Positions 1 to 7,733 are shown, counted from the first letter of the stretch. The stretch: 16,169 bases of DNA from Acidimicrobiia bacterium (GCA_030624805.1 JAUXJL010000011.1:1-16169); one strand, 5' to 3'. Notes: generated by a model from the letters alone, not told the origin. Translations and numbers: made by a program.

Positions 1-1515
1 AACGGCGACTGGTGGTACGCATCGGAAGACAAACTCGAAGAATTGGATGAAACGAACTGGGAGGCCGACGAATTCGAGTTTCGGGGCGCCACCATCGACA
101 TAACCCAGGACGTTGTTATCCGGGACCTGTCGAGCACGTGGCTGCCGGCCGTGTACTCGCCCATCAGCGTCTTCTCGGAAGAACGCATCGTGGCCAACAC
201 AACCCGAGTTGATCCCGTCGATGGTTCGCTTCACATTGACGGGGTCACGGGCAACGGCATGAGCTACCGGATAAATTCACTCGTTCCCAAGGTCGACAAC
301 GCGGTTCTGGCCGCCAACGACCGGGGCCGGCTTTCCCCGCTTTTTGCCGCTATGGCCGATGACGGGCGCTTCCAACCCGTCCCTGCCCCCTCCGACACGC
401 GACAGCAACCGGATCTCGACCAATACCTCCAGCTGCCGCGTGGTTTCGACACCAATGGCTTCCTTAGTCGGCTGGCTCAGGACATCACGTTCGGTTTGGA
501 GACCGATTACGAGAAAGCCCTGGCGCTCGAGCACTACTTCCGGAACCCGACGCCGCCTGAGGGTGCGCCGGCCACCGACGGTTTCCGCTATTCGATCAAT
601 ATACCTCCCAACGAGCGAGACAGCGGCATCGTCGATTGGCTCGTCAACCCGAACTCAGACGGATACCACACGGGCTACTGCGAGCAGTTCTCCGCGTCGA
701 TGGGTGTGTTGGCTCGCCTGCTGGATATCCCAACCCGGACCGTGCTCGGGTTCACACCGGGCGAGACACGCTCAGACGGATCCGTGCTGGTGCGGGACCG
801 CAACGCCCACGCCTGGGTCGAGGTGTGGCTCCCCGCCCAGGGCTGGGTGCGGTTCGATCCAACTCCCCGGGGCGACAGAGTCAACCCGACCACCTTCGAG
901 CGGACCGGCCTGACGTCTGCGGACCTCGACCGGTACTTCGACGAGATCGAAGAGGCTGCGAGAGCGGCCGGCGGCGACAGTCCGGGCGGAGCCGGCCCGT
1001 TCCCCGATCTAGACGCCGACACCCCGGACCGCTTTCCCGGCCTCGCCGGCGAAGCAACGGACGCCGGCGGCGGCTCTTCCCTCCCAACCTGGCTGAGGCC
1101 GGCCGTCGTGTGGGGAGTGTTGGCAGCCATAACCGTCAGCATCGTGCCGGCCCTCAAACGACGCCGGCGGCGACGCCGGTTCAGACGACTCGAGGAGGGT
1201 GACGTTGGTGCTGCGTGGGCCGAGATCGTCGACCGCCTCATCGATTCGGGAATCAGCATGAACGGGGCGGATACGCCCCTCGAGGTGGCGGTCTCGACGG
1301 ACGCGGCCATGGAGCCGTTAGCCGAGGTATACAGCGAGTCGGTGTACGGAAAAGGGGAGGAGTTGTCTGGCGACTCCCAGCGGGCGGCGGCCGCCAGCCT
1401 GACCGCCACCGAACAACGGTTACGGTCCCGTGAGTCACGCTGGCAGAAATTGCGACGCACTTATCGCGTCCGGTCACTGCTTCCTGATTGGATCAAAAGA
1501 GCCAGACACCGCTAG
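1..1515 (+). CDS. TgpA-like membrane transglutaminase, C-terminal part (5' truncated)
   Basis: The reading frame is open from base 1, so the N-terminus lies outside the window; the TTG at 43 is not needed as a start. Numbering from that TTG, a transglutaminase-like core is clear: Cys213 in GYCEQF, His256 in NAHAWVEV and Asp272 in FDPTPRG form the catalytic triad. One membrane segment follows (about 352-371), then a very basic stretch (KRRRRRRRFRR) that should sit on the cytoplasmic side, then a cytoplasmic tail of about 105 residues like the DUF4129 tail of this family. Known members have several N-terminal membrane helices (DUF3488), presumably upstream here. By topology the catalytic domain faces outside the membrane. 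The substrate is unknown; a role in cell-envelope protein processing or crosslinking is inferred. It ends 19 bp from the convergent MerR-type gene. In actinobacteria such genes often follow DUF58 and MoxR genes, which would lie to the left. Confidence 0.9.
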   Translation, partial: NGDWWYASEDKLEELDETNWEADEFEFRGATIDITQDVVIRDLSSTWLPAVYSPISVFSEERIVANTTRVDPVDGSLHIDGVTGNGMSYRINSLVPKVDNAVLAANDRGRLSPLFAAMADDGRFQPVPAPSDTRQQPDLDQYLQLPRGFDTNGFLSRLAQDITFGLETDYEKALALEHYFRNPTPPEGAPATDGFRYSINIPPNERDSGIVDWLVNPNSDGYHTGYCEQFSASMGVLARLLDIPTRTVLGFTPGETRSDGSVLVRDRNAHAWVEVWLPAQGWVRFDPTPRGDRVNPTTFERTGLTSADLDRYFDEIEEAARAAGGDSPGGAGPFPDLDADTPDRFPGLAGEATDAGGGSSLPTWLRPAVVWGVLAAITVSIVPALKRRRRRRRFRRLEEGDVGAAWAEIVDRLIDSGISMNGADTPLEVAVSTDAAMEPLAEVYSESVYGKGEELSGDSQRAAAASLTATEQRLRSRESRWQKLRRTYRVRSLLPDWIKRARHR

Positions 1516-1534
1516 GGCCGAGCAGAAGGAAGTT

Positions 1535-2062
1535 CTAGTTGCCGCTGGCTTCCTGCATGACGTCGTCTTCGACTTCACGCAGGGTCTCCAAGAACTTTTC
1601 ACGGTCGAGTTCGAACCGGGTGACGTCCTCGGCCACCGAGCGAGCGATCTTGTCGATGGCCCCAAAGAATGCCATCTGACCCTCACGCAGTGCATCGAGC
1701 AGGGATTCGTCATCCACCGCGTAAATGGTTGCACCGTCGGTGACGAGCGTCACCTCGGACAAATGTTTGTCCATGTTTCCCGTGCGCCGCAGGTAGTTCC
1801 ATGCTCGCCTCACCCGCTGGAGGGACATTCCGTTGTCGAGCAAGCTCTTGACGACCCGAAGGGCAACCACGTCTCTGAATGAATACAACCGACGCTTGCC
1901 GGGCCTGCCGCCGGTGGTTTGGAGGGACGGGACGACCAGGTTGACGCGATCCCAATAGCGGAGTTGGTGGGCGGTACAGCCGGTCAACTTGATGGCTTGC
2001 TGCGCCGTGAAACCTTCCAACCCTATTCCCTCCGCATGTGCCCGAATCGTGCGATGGACCAA
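1535..2062 (-). CDS. MerR-family transcriptional regulator (Rv1830-like)
   Basis: This is a 175-residue DNA-binding protein. An N-terminal MerR-type winged helix-turn-helix (about 17-85) contains TAQQAIKLTGCTAHQLRYWDR, followed by LYSFRDVVALRVVKSLLDNG, the usual second half of the domain. From memory, the pattern of YWDR.NLVVPS, RLYSF and a following SDG/TDG.TIY segment resembles mycobacterial Rv1830, a relative of the cell-division regulator FtsR. The C-terminal half is helical and acidic and has no recognisable effector-binding cysteines. The start is uncertain. TTG at 2062 has AAGGAG 10 nt upstream; TTG at 2020 has GGAGG at good spacing and would begin MEGFTAQQ, giving a more typical N-terminus. 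It is the last gene of the long minus-strand run. Two inverted repeats lie just upstream and could be operators. The target genes are unknown. Confidence 0.88.
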   Translation of the reverse strand: MVHRTIRAHAEGIGLEGFTAQQAIKLTGCTAHQLRYWDRVNLVVPSLQTTGGRPGKRRLYSFRDVVALRVVKSLLDNGMSLQRVRRAWNYLRRTGNMDKHLSEVTLVTDGATIYAVDDESLLDALREGQMAFFGAIDKIARSVAEDVTRFELDREKFLETLREVEDDVMQEASGN

Positions 2063-2079
2063 TGTCCACTCGCTCCTTG

Positions 2080-2095
2080 TCTCGCCGGGGCGAGA
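2080..2095. repeat. Perfect 7-bp inverted repeat upstream of the MerR-type gene
   Basis: TCTCGCCGGGGCGAGA has 7-bp arms around a 2-bp centre. It sits directly upstream of the ribosome-binding site (complement of 2073-2078) of the MerR-type gene. It could be an autoregulatory operator, since MerR proteins bind inverted repeats, or an RNA hairpin affecting translation. Function is inferred from position only. Confidence 0.55.
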
Positions 2096-2103
2096 GCCAC
2101 ACT

Positions 2104-2122
2104 CTAGCTACGCGCGAGCTAG
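2104..2122. repeat. Inverted repeat overlapping the end of the DUF3040 gene
   Basis: CTAGCT and AGCTAG form perfect 6-bp arms around a 7-nt centre. The right arm overlaps the stop codon of the DUF3040 gene (2119-2121). It is 8 bp from the second inverted repeat at 2080-2095. It may be part of an operator for the MerR-type gene or a weak attenuator. There is no T-tract, so a strong intrinsic terminator is unlikely. Confidence 0.4.
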
Positions 2123-2457
2123 CGCCGCCACTTGGATCGGAGCCGTTCGAGCCACGGATTCGTGCTCAGGAGGGCCCAGCCAGCGCCGGTTGTGCGACGG
2201 CGGAGAGCCATTACGAAAATCGAGGCGGAGACAACCATGATGACGAAGCCGATCATGGCAATGAGCGTATTGCTGGTAAAGAAGAACAGCATGAGCGCCA
2301 GCCCAACCACGAACCCGGCAATGGTTCGTTGAGACGACCGACGGAAGACGTCTGTCGCCGAAGCCGTCCGAACAGCCTTAGCGAGCTTGGGATCGTCTTG
2401 AAGAAACTGACGCTCTATCTCGTCAAGGATCTCCTGTTCTTTTTCATTGAGCGGCAC
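2119..2457 (-). CDS. DUF3040-family small membrane protein
   Basis: This 112-residue protein begins MPLNEKEQEILDEIERQF and continues LQDDPKLAKAV, the hallmark of the actinobacterial DUF3040 family. After the acidic helical N-terminus come two hydrophobic segments (about 45-62 and 64-85), separated by a short turn, and a basic C-terminal tail ending RLRSKWRR. That topology implies a small inner-membrane hairpin with both ends cytoplasmic. The start is GTG at 2457, with AGGAG five nucleotides upstream. A good -10 element (TATACT) lies 37 nt upstream of the start, so the gene probably has its own promoter despite lying downstream of dinB. In other actinobacteria this family often sits near dinB and the mraZ/division region, as recalled rather than shown here. 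Its molecular function is unknown. Confidence 0.87.
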   Translation of the reverse strand: MPLNEKEQEILDEIERQFLQDDPKLAKAVRTASATDVFRRSSQRTIAGFVVGLALMLFFFTSNTLIAMIGFVIMVVSASIFVMALRRRTTGAGWALLSTNPWLERLRSKWRR

Positions 2458-2493
2458 GGTTACTCCTGTGGCTCAATTGGGCTGCGGTGCTGC

Positions 2494-2499
2494 AGTATA
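2494..2499 (-). promoter_or_regulatory. Probable -10 element for the DUF3040 gene
   Basis: Read on the minus strand this is TATACT, one mismatch from TATAAT, 36 nt before the GTG start, so the leader would be about 30 nt. No good TTGACA-like -35 is visible at 16-18 bp, only a GC-rich stretch. Position and match make a promoter plausible but not proven. Confidence 0.4.
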
Positions 2500-2550
2500 C
2501 CGACACTCCTACCTAGGAACCCTCGGCGCTCCTGGACCATTCCTCCAACT

Positions 2551-3738
2551 CTATTCAGACGAGCTCGGCGGAGGCACCAGCCGAGCCGGCGCGACCGCCC
2601 CGTCCCCGAACCTGGCTCGCACCTCATCAACCGCCGCGCTCACGTCATCCCAGGCCGCCGGGCGCTTCAGGCCGAGCTGGCGGGGCCCTCCCGCCGACTC
2701 GAGTGACGTGACACCGACCCCGAGCAAACGGACGGCTCGCCCGAGATCCACGCGACCCACCAGGTCCCGAACAGCTTCGTAAATATCGTGGGTTACGTCA
2801 ACCCCGGAGGCAAATGAGTGGCTGCGGGTGATGGTGGTGAAGTCTGAATAGCGAAGCTTGACCGTGACAGTTCGGCCCGCCAGACCGGCCCGACGCAGGC
2901 GTGACCCAACCCGCTCGCACTGTCGAAGCAACTCAGTTTCGATCACATCTGGGGCCGTGAGATCCGATTCAAAGGTCTGCTCGGACGACACCGACTTGGT
3001 CTCGCCGTCGGGCTCCACCGGGCGATCGTCCTCGCCCAGGGCGAGCCGGTACAGGTGTTGGCCGAGGGACCGGCCGAGCCGCTGTTCGAGGGTCGATTGC
3101 GGAACCCGCGCCAGGTCTCCGATCGTATTCACACCAAGGCCCTCGAGTGTTGCGTACGTCGCCTCCCCAACACCCCACATCCGTCGAACCTCGAGTGGGT
3201 GCAGGAAATCGAGCTCCCGGCCGGCTGCCACCGTCAGGAGGCCGTCTGGCTTGGCTTCCTCGGAAGCCAACTTGGCAAGGAACTTATTGGTGGCAACTCC
3301 CACCGAGGCAGGCAGGCTTAGCTGATCCTGGATTGAGGCTCGTACCTGGATCCCAACTGCCGCGGATGAGGGATAGTGACGTCTCAAGCCACTGACATCG
3401 AGAAACGCCTCGTCAACCGATAAACCCTCCACCCGCGGGGTAAACGACCGGAAGATGGCGAAAACCTCCTCGGATACCGCCCGGTACCGCCGGTGGTCGG
3501 GAGGCACGAAACGGGCGTGTGGGCAAAGCCGCCGAGCCTGCACAACAGGCATGGCGCTGTGGACGCCATAGGCCCGTGCCTCATAGCTCGCCGCCGCCAC
3601 TACCCCACGATTGCCAAGGCCGCCCACCACCACCGGAACACCCTGGAGCGTGGCATCTTGCAGGCGTTCCACTTCGACAAAGAAGGCGTCCATGTCGACA
3701 TGCAGTATTGGCTCGGGAAACGCTGATGGCTCCACCAT
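2551..3738 (-). CDS. dinB: DNA polymerase IV (Y-family translesion polymerase)
   Basis: This 395-residue error-prone polymerase copies past damaged bases or extends misaligned primers during stress. Visible motifs are HVDMDAFFVEVE with metal-binding Asp15 and the steric-gate Phe region, SVDEAFLD with Asp109/Glu110, a GVATNKFLAKLASEEAKP palm/fingers segment, a helix-hairpin-helix thumb (MWGVGEATYATLEGLGV), and a little-finger domain. The clamp-binding motif expected near the C-terminus appears only as QLGLK at about 354-358, weaker than QLxLF. Three starts are possible: ATG 3762, which overlaps the stop of the upstream membrane gene by 8 bp; ATG 3738; and GTG 3735, best spaced from a GAGG. I chose 3738. 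The gene follows two membrane-protein genes on the same strand, so it is likely cotranscribed with them. I saw no LexA-type operator directly upstream. Confidence 0.95.
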   Translation of the reverse strand: MVEPSAFPEPILHVDMDAFFVEVERLQDATLQGVPVVVGGLGNRGVVAAASYEARAYGVHSAMPVVQARRLCPHARFVPPDHRRYRAVSEEVFAIFRSFTPRVEGLSVDEAFLDVSGLRRHYPSSAAVGIQVRASIQDQLSLPASVGVATNKFLAKLASEEAKPDGLLTVAAGRELDFLHPLEVRRMWGVGEATYATLEGLGVNTIGDLARVPQSTLEQRLGRSLGQHLYRLALGEDDRPVEPDGETKSVSSEQTFESDLTAPDVIETELLRQCERVGSRLRRAGLAGRTVTVKLRYSDFTTITRSHSFASGVDVTHDIYEAVRDLVGRVDLGRAVRLLGVGVTSLESAGGPRQLGLKRPAAWDDVSAAVDEVRARFGDGAVAPARLVPPPSSSE

Positions 3739-3754
3739 TGCCTCACCGTAGCGG

Positions 3755-4030
3755 CTAGTCATCCGGTGGCTGGCGACGTTCGTCTGCGGACAGGGCCGCC
3801 CATTCGGCAAGTGACCGCACGACGAGCACTGAAACCACCAGAACACCGATGAAACCCACCAGTGCCCCACTCAAACCCCACAACACCTCACTCCCGGTAC
3901 ACGAGGCAGGCTCGCATGAGAGCCGGGCGACCCGGCTGCCAACGAACCAGCCAACCGCGCTCGCGGCCAAGACGGGGAACGCCACCCACGGGTTGGGAAG
4001 TCGGCGGGTTGTTGGCTCGGATTGGGTCAT
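3755..4030 (-). CDS. Small two-helix membrane protein, unknown function
   Basis: This 91-residue protein has two hydrophobic helices, about 16-33 and 48-71. They are joined by a loop holding two cysteines (LSCEPASC) that could form a disulphide if the loop faces outside. The N-terminus is polar and contains the basic TTRRLPNP, and the C-terminus is polar and acidic (SADERRQPPDD), consistent with both ends in the cytoplasm. Its ATG overlaps the TGA of the upstream 251-residue membrane protein (ATGA), a strong sign of translational coupling. Its own end overlaps or abuts the start of dinB. I do not recognise the family. The coupling suggests it works with the upstream membrane protein, perhaps as a subunit; that is inference. 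Confidence 0.75.
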   Translation of the reverse strand: MTQSEPTTRRLPNPWVAFPVLAASAVGWFVGSRVARLSCEPASCTGSEVLWGLSGALVGFIGVLVVSVLVVRSLAEWAALSADERRQPPDD

Positions 4031-4782
4031 GTCGGGGGCCGTCTTACAGGCCGGCCGCGATCATCGTATCCCGCCCTGGCCAGCAAGTCGGCAGGCACGA
4101 GCTCAGGGGGAACAGCTACACCGGTCGCCGCCGACACCAGCGGGCTGACCGCTCGAGCCGTCCCGGGCATCCAGGCAAGAGCGGCCACCACCCCCGCCAC
4201 AGCCACTGCACCGACCGTTCCAGCAGTTGGCGAATCAAACGCGGCCCCGACGATCAACAGCGGAATCAGCACCCGGGCGCTCCACAACCCGACCACCAGC
4301 GCTCGAGCGAAAGCCCAACCGGTGATGAGGGCACCGAGGCCGGCGACCCAGTGCAGCAAGCCGACTCCGCCGGGAGCGGCCGTGGCCAGAGCTGCCGGGA
4401 CAAACAAAAGAACGATGGCCAGGGCAACCGCCGCCCCCGGCAACGGATCCGCAGGCGGAAGCTGCCGCAGGAAGGCATCCAGCCACGGACCGGCCACGAA
4501 CCCGCCGGTCACCACGGTGACGGAGAGAGCGATCCCGGTCCAGACATCAAGCCCCATGATGACTGCGAGAGCAAACTGTCCTACGAGCACGCCGGCGGCA
4601 AGCCACCGAGCCCACCGGCCCCTCGCTAGAACCAGGCCGAGGCAGGCGGTGGCCGCCGCGATCACCACCGACACCGCCATGAGCGCCGCCGAACCTGGCT
4701 CAAATGGCTCCGGCCAACCGACGAGCACAAGCGCCCACACGGCACCCGAAACGAGCACAGAACCTGCGGCGATAAATCCCAT
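4027..4782 (-). CDS. Polytopic membrane protein, unknown function
   Basis: This 251-residue, very hydrophobic, Ala/Val/Gly-rich protein has about eight predicted membrane helices: near 3-22, 31-52, 58-80, 82-100, 113-135, 138-160, 164-185 and 188-208. A short cytoplasmic-looking tail ends in DDRGRPVRRPPT. I see no transporter signature, ATP-binding motif or catalytic motif. The ATG at 4782 has GGAG directly against it, which is too close for a normal ribosome-binding site, so a start slightly downstream is possible. The stop overlaps the ATG of the 91-residue membrane protein. The gene begins 48 bp after the histidine phosphatase and probably belongs to the same transcript. I cannot assign a function. 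Confidence 0.75.
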   Translation of the reverse strand: MGFIAAGSVLVSGAVWALVLVGWPEPFEPGSAALMAVSVVIAAATACLGLVLARGRWARWLAAGVLVGQFALAVIMGLDVWTGIALSVTVVTGGFVAGPWLDAFLRQLPPADPLPGAAVALAIVLLFVPAALATAAPGGVGLLHWVAGLGALITGWAFARALVVGLWSARVLIPLLIVGAAFDSPTAGTVGAVAVAGVVAALAWMPGTARAVSPLVSAATGVAVPPELVPADLLARAGYDDRGRPVRRPPT

Positions 4783-4830
4783 CTCCGAAGTATGGTGCGA
4801 CTATGGCCTGAACGCCTCAGCCCGGGCGGC

Positions 4831-5475
4831 TCAGCCGGGCGAAGGGGACTTCACCGGAGGCCACTCAGGAGGCGGATGGCCCTCTATGTCGGGGACCCAG
4901 TGGCCCACTTCCAACCACGGGTCGCCAGTTTCGAGGGTCAAAACGTCGCAATGGCCGGGCCGGTTGAGGTGGAGCCCGGCCAGCGGAAGCCCCCGCAGCA
5001 CAAGGCGGCCGGCCTGAATGGGATCCTGGTGGCTTACCACGACGACATTCTCCCCTGTATGAGCGGCGGTTACTTCATAGACGGCAGATACGATGCGGGC
5101 GCCGAGCTCGGCGATTGACTCCTCAGCGAACGGAAGGTCGGCGGGATGTTCGAGGTAGGCCTCGAGCTCACCAGGAAAGGCGGTGGGCAAGTCCTCCCAC
5201 GTCACTCCTTTCCAGCGCCTCGCGGCGAGCCATTCGGTGAGATCGTCTCGCGTTGTTACGGGAACGCCGCACCGCTCCGAGATGAAGGCGGCGGTCTCCT
5301 GGGCCCGTTCGAGAGGGGATGCATAGATAGCCGCGACCGACTGACCGGCCAGATACTCGGCGGCGGCCGCAGCCTCCTCCCGTCCCCGCGAGCTGAGGCC
5401 AAAGCCCGGCATGTCGGAATATACGACCCGATCGGGGTTTTCGACCTCGCCGTGACGAACCAGAAAGACAGACAT
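4831..5475 (-). CDS. Histidine phosphatase family protein (phosphoglycerate mutase-like)
   Basis: The 214-residue sequence shows the branch-1 histidine phosphatase pattern. LVRHGE supplies Arg7 and the phospho-accepting His8, SPLERAQET gives Arg57, Glu81 is a likely proton donor, and VVSHQDP gives the second catalytic His149. The family includes cofactor-dependent phosphoglycerate mutases, acid phosphatases and small-molecule or protein phosphatases, and sequence alone does not fix the substrate. It lacks features I would need to call a true mutase. The ATG is 16 bp after the fabF stop, with no clear ribosome-binding site, so it is probably translated from the fab transcript. A role linked to lipid or CoA/ACP metabolism is possible from position only. 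The C-terminal tail is proline-rich. Confidence 0.9.
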   Translation of the reverse strand: MSVFLVRHGEVENPDRVVYSDMPGFGLSSRGREEAAAAAEYLAGQSVAAIYASPLERAQETAAFISERCGVPVTTRDDLTEWLAARRWKGVTWEDLPTAFPGELEAYLEHPADLPFAEESIAELGARIVSAVYEVTAAHTGENVVVVSHQDPIQAGRLVLRGLPLAGLHLNRPGHCDVLTLETGDPWLEVGHWVPDIEGHPPPEWPPVKSPSPG

Positions 5476-5491
5476 CGGCCGCGGACCGCCG

Positions 5492-6736
5492 CTACTCGTG
5501 GCGGGAGAAGGTGAGCGAAACGTTGTGGCCCCCGAAGCCGAACGAGTTGGTCATCGCGGTGTTGATGGCTACTGAGCGGGCCTCATTTGGCACGTAGTCG
5601 AGGTCGCATTCGGGATCCGGGGTCTCGTAGTTGATGGTTGGAGGAAGAACTCCATCGCGAATGGCGAGCAGGCATGCGAGCGATTCAAGGGCACCGGCAC
5701 CCCCGAGCAGATGCCCGGTCATCGACTTGGTCGAGGAAATGGGTATCTGACGAGCCCCGTCCTCACCAAACACAAGCTTGATGGCGGCCGTTTCCGTCGT
5801 GTCATTGGCAGCCGTTGAGGTGCCGTGGGCGTTGATGTAGTCGATGGCACCCGACTCCAGTCCGGCATCGTCGAGGGCCGCTTGCATCGCACGGGCCGCA
5901 CCCATTCCGCCCGGCCGTGGCAGGGTCATGTGATAGGCGTCGGCGGACATGCCGTACCCGGTGAACTCCCCGTATACGTTTGCCCCCCGGGCGAGGGCGC
6001 GTTCACGTTCCTCGAGGATGAGGACGGCTGCCCCTTCAGCCATCACGAATCCGTCGCGATCGGCGTCGAAGGGACGAGAAGCTCGCTGAGGATCCTCGTT
6101 GCGGGTGCTCAGGGCCCGGGTATTGGCAAACCCGGCCACGGCGAACTCACACACCGGAGCCTCGGCCCCGCCCGCCACCATGATGTCGGCGTCCCCACGC
6201 CGGATGACGGCCGCGGCATCGCCTACCGCGTTCGCAGAGGCTGCACAAGCGGTCACCGTCGCGGTATTGGGGCCGAGCAAGTTGAAGGAAATCGAAGCGA
6301 GACCGGCCGCCATGTTTGAAATGATTTGGGGGATGGCGAACGGACTGATCCGGTCGGCACCCTTGTCTCGCATGACGTCGAGCTGCTCCTGGAATGAGAT
6401 GACCCCACCGATGCCCGACCCAACGGCAACACCGGCTCGTACCGCCGTTGCCTGGTCGCTCGTAAGGTCGAGCCCGCTGTCTTCCATCGCCTGTGAGGTG
6501 GCAGCCCAAAACAATTGGGCATAGCGGTCCATGCGGCGGGCGTCCTTGCGTTCCAGATACTCCTCGGGATCGAAGTCGGGAACCTCCGCCGCGAACGTCA
6601 CCTTGAGGTGCGAGGCATCGAACGCTGAGATTGGGCCAACAGTGGTGACGCCGCTCAGGGCGTTCTTCCAGAAGCTGTCCACATCCCGGCCGATCGGGTT
6701 GACGGTTCCGAGCCCGGTTACGAGTACCCGCCGCAT
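5492..6736 (-). CDS. fabF: Beta-ketoacyl-ACP synthase II
   Basis: This 414-residue condensing enzyme elongates acyl-ACP with malonyl-ACP in type II fatty acid synthesis. The Cys-His-His triad is intact: Cys164 in TACAAS, His304 in NAHGTST and His342 in MTGHLLGG, with Lys337 just before. The glycine-rich end SFGFGGHN is present at about 399-404. Length matches the family (about 410-420). It begins one base after the acpP stop codon, so the carrier protein and its condensing enzyme are tightly linked. It is the last clear fatty acid gene of the run, with the histidine phosphatase following after 16 bp. Chain-initiating or polyketide KS roles are less likely given the gene order and canonical motifs. 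Confidence 0.97.
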   Translation of the reverse strand: MRRVLVTGLGTVNPIGRDVDSFWKNALSGVTTVGPISAFDASHLKVTFAAEVPDFDPEEYLERKDARRMDRYAQLFWAATSQAMEDSGLDLTSDQATAVRAGVAVGSGIGGVISFQEQLDVMRDKGADRISPFAIPQIISNMAAGLASISFNLLGPNTATVTACAASANAVGDAAAVIRRGDADIMVAGGAEAPVCEFAVAGFANTRALSTRNEDPQRASRPFDADRDGFVMAEGAAVLILEERERALARGANVYGEFTGYGMSADAYHMTLPRPGGMGAARAMQAALDDAGLESGAIDYINAHGTSTAANDTTETAAIKLVFGEDGARQIPISSTKSMTGHLLGGAGALESLACLLAIRDGVLPPTINYETPDPECDLDYVPNEARSVAINTAMTNSFGFGGHNVSLTFSRHE

Positions 6737-6737
6737 G

Positions 6738-6983
6738 TCAGCCCTCGAGTTTGGAAATCACCAAGTCGACGGCCTGGCCGACATTGCCGATCTTCTCTGC
6801 TTCCTCGTCCGGGATCTTTACGTCGAAGTTGTCCTCGAGAGCCATCAGGAGCTCCACGACACCGAGCGAGTCGATCTCGAGGTCCTCCTCGAAGGTCGCC
6901 TCCATAGTGATGCGATCGGCTTCGACGCCGAGCTCATCGACCAGCAAGCCGGTCAGTTTCTTCTCTACTTCTCCACGGTCCAC
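6738..6983 (-). CDS. acpP: Acyl carrier protein
   Basis: This 81-residue acidic carrier protein holds growing acyl chains as thioesters. The attachment site is Ser39 in EIDSLGVVEL, to which a phosphopantetheinyl transferase adds the prosthetic arm. Helices rich in Glu/Asp around it fit FabD, FabF and FabG docking. The start is GTG at 6983 with a strong AGGAGG eight nucleotides upstream; that ribosome-binding site overlaps the fabG stop codon region. Such a strong site on a GTG gene fits the high protein level ACP needs. Housekeeping ACPs usually read DSLDTVE after the serine; GVVE here is a small variation. Its place between fabG and fabF identifies it as the fatty acid ACP. Confidence 0.96.
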   Translation of the reverse strand: MDRGEVEKKLTGLLVDELGVEADRITMEATFEEDLEIDSLGVVELLMALEDNFDVKIPDEEAEKIGNVGQAVDLVISKLEG

Positions 6984-6995
6984 GAATCTCTCCTC

Positions 6996-7733
6996 CTAGA
7001 TTGCGAGGCCGCCATCGACGACCAGCACTTGTCCGGTTACGTACGCCGCTTCCTCGGAAGCAAGATAGCCAACCGCAGCGGAAATCTCTTCGGGAGTCCC
7101 AAAGCGCCCGAGTGTGATCTGCCCCCGTACCAACTCCCGGGTGGCCTCGTCAATTCCCTCTGTCATATCCGTGTCTACGAATCCGGGAGCAACGGCGTTG
7201 ACCGTGATCCCTCGAGACCCAACCTCTTTGGCAACCGATTTGGTGAATCCCACGATTCCGGCCTTGGCGGCCGCGTAGTTGGCCTGGCCCGGGTTTCCGC
7301 CCAACCCCGACACCGACGTGATCGATACAACTCGCCCCCAACGTCCTTTGAGCATCGGCCTGAGCGCCGCCTTCGTGCACAGGAAGACCGAGCGCAGGTT
7401 GATTGCGAGCACATCGTCCCAATCCTCGGTCGACATCCGTAGTAGGAGGTTGTCGCGCACCACTCCGGCGTTGTTGACGAGAATTTCCACCGGGCCGAAG
7501 GTTTCCCCCGCCGTTGCAAACAACTCGGCTACACCTGCTTCGGTCCCGACGTCGGCACCGACCGCGATCGCCTCTCCCCCGTCGGTGTGAATCGCCTCGA
7601 CCACCGATTGCGCTTCGTCCTTGGCTCGCACATAGTTGACGGCTACTCGATGGCCATTGGCTGCGAGACACATGGCAGCTGCCTTGCCGATGCCTCGAGA
7701 GGCACCGGTTACGATCGCCACCCGCGAGGTCAT
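6996..7733 (-). CDS. fabG: 3-oxoacyl-ACP reductase
   Basis: This 245-residue short-chain dehydrogenase reduces beta-ketoacyl-ACP with NADPH. It has the Rossmann cofactor motif TGASRGIG (9-16), NNAG (87-90), Asn112, and the catalytic Ser140, Tyr153 and Lys157 (YAAAK). Arg13 in the cofactor loop suits NADPH. The C-terminus (YVTGQVLVVDGGLAI) is typical of FabG. Its ATG overlaps the fabH TGA (ATGA) and no ribosome-binding site is visible, so translation is probably coupled to fabH. Many SDRs are misnamed FabG, but placement between fabH and acpP makes this assignment secure. The order fabD-fabH-fabG-acpP-fabF resembles the E. coli cluster with fabD and fabH exchanged. Confidence 0.97.
   Translation of the reverse strand: MTSRVAIVTGASRGIGKAAAMCLAANGHRVAVNYVRAKDEAQSVVEAIHTDGGEAIAVGADVGTEAGVAELFATAGETFGPVEILVNNAGVVRDNLLLRMSTEDWDDVLAINLRSVFLCTKAALRPMLKGRWGRVVSITSVSGLGGNPGQANYAAAKAGIVGFTKSVAKEVGSRGITVNAVAPGFVDTDMTEGIDEATRELVRGQITLGRFGTPEEISAAVGYLASEEAAYVTGQVLVVDGGLAI

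Noticed and set aside
675..1460. Minus-strand frame opposite the transglutaminase
   Set aside because: It is Arg/Pro/Ser-rich with no motif. The plus strand carries the Cys-His-Asp triad and the membrane segment.
1527..1554. Hairpin AGGAAG/CTTCCT as terminator between the transglutaminase and MerR-type genes
   Set aside because: The arms are only 6 bp with a 16-nt loop, there is no T-tract, and it overlaps the coding end of the MerR-type gene.
3862..5017. Plus-strand frames opposite the two membrane proteins and the histidine phosphatase
   Set aside because: Their products are low-complexity (Pro/Arg/Thr/Ala-rich) without domains. The minus strand gives coherent membrane helices, histidine phosphatase motifs and coupled stop/start overlaps.
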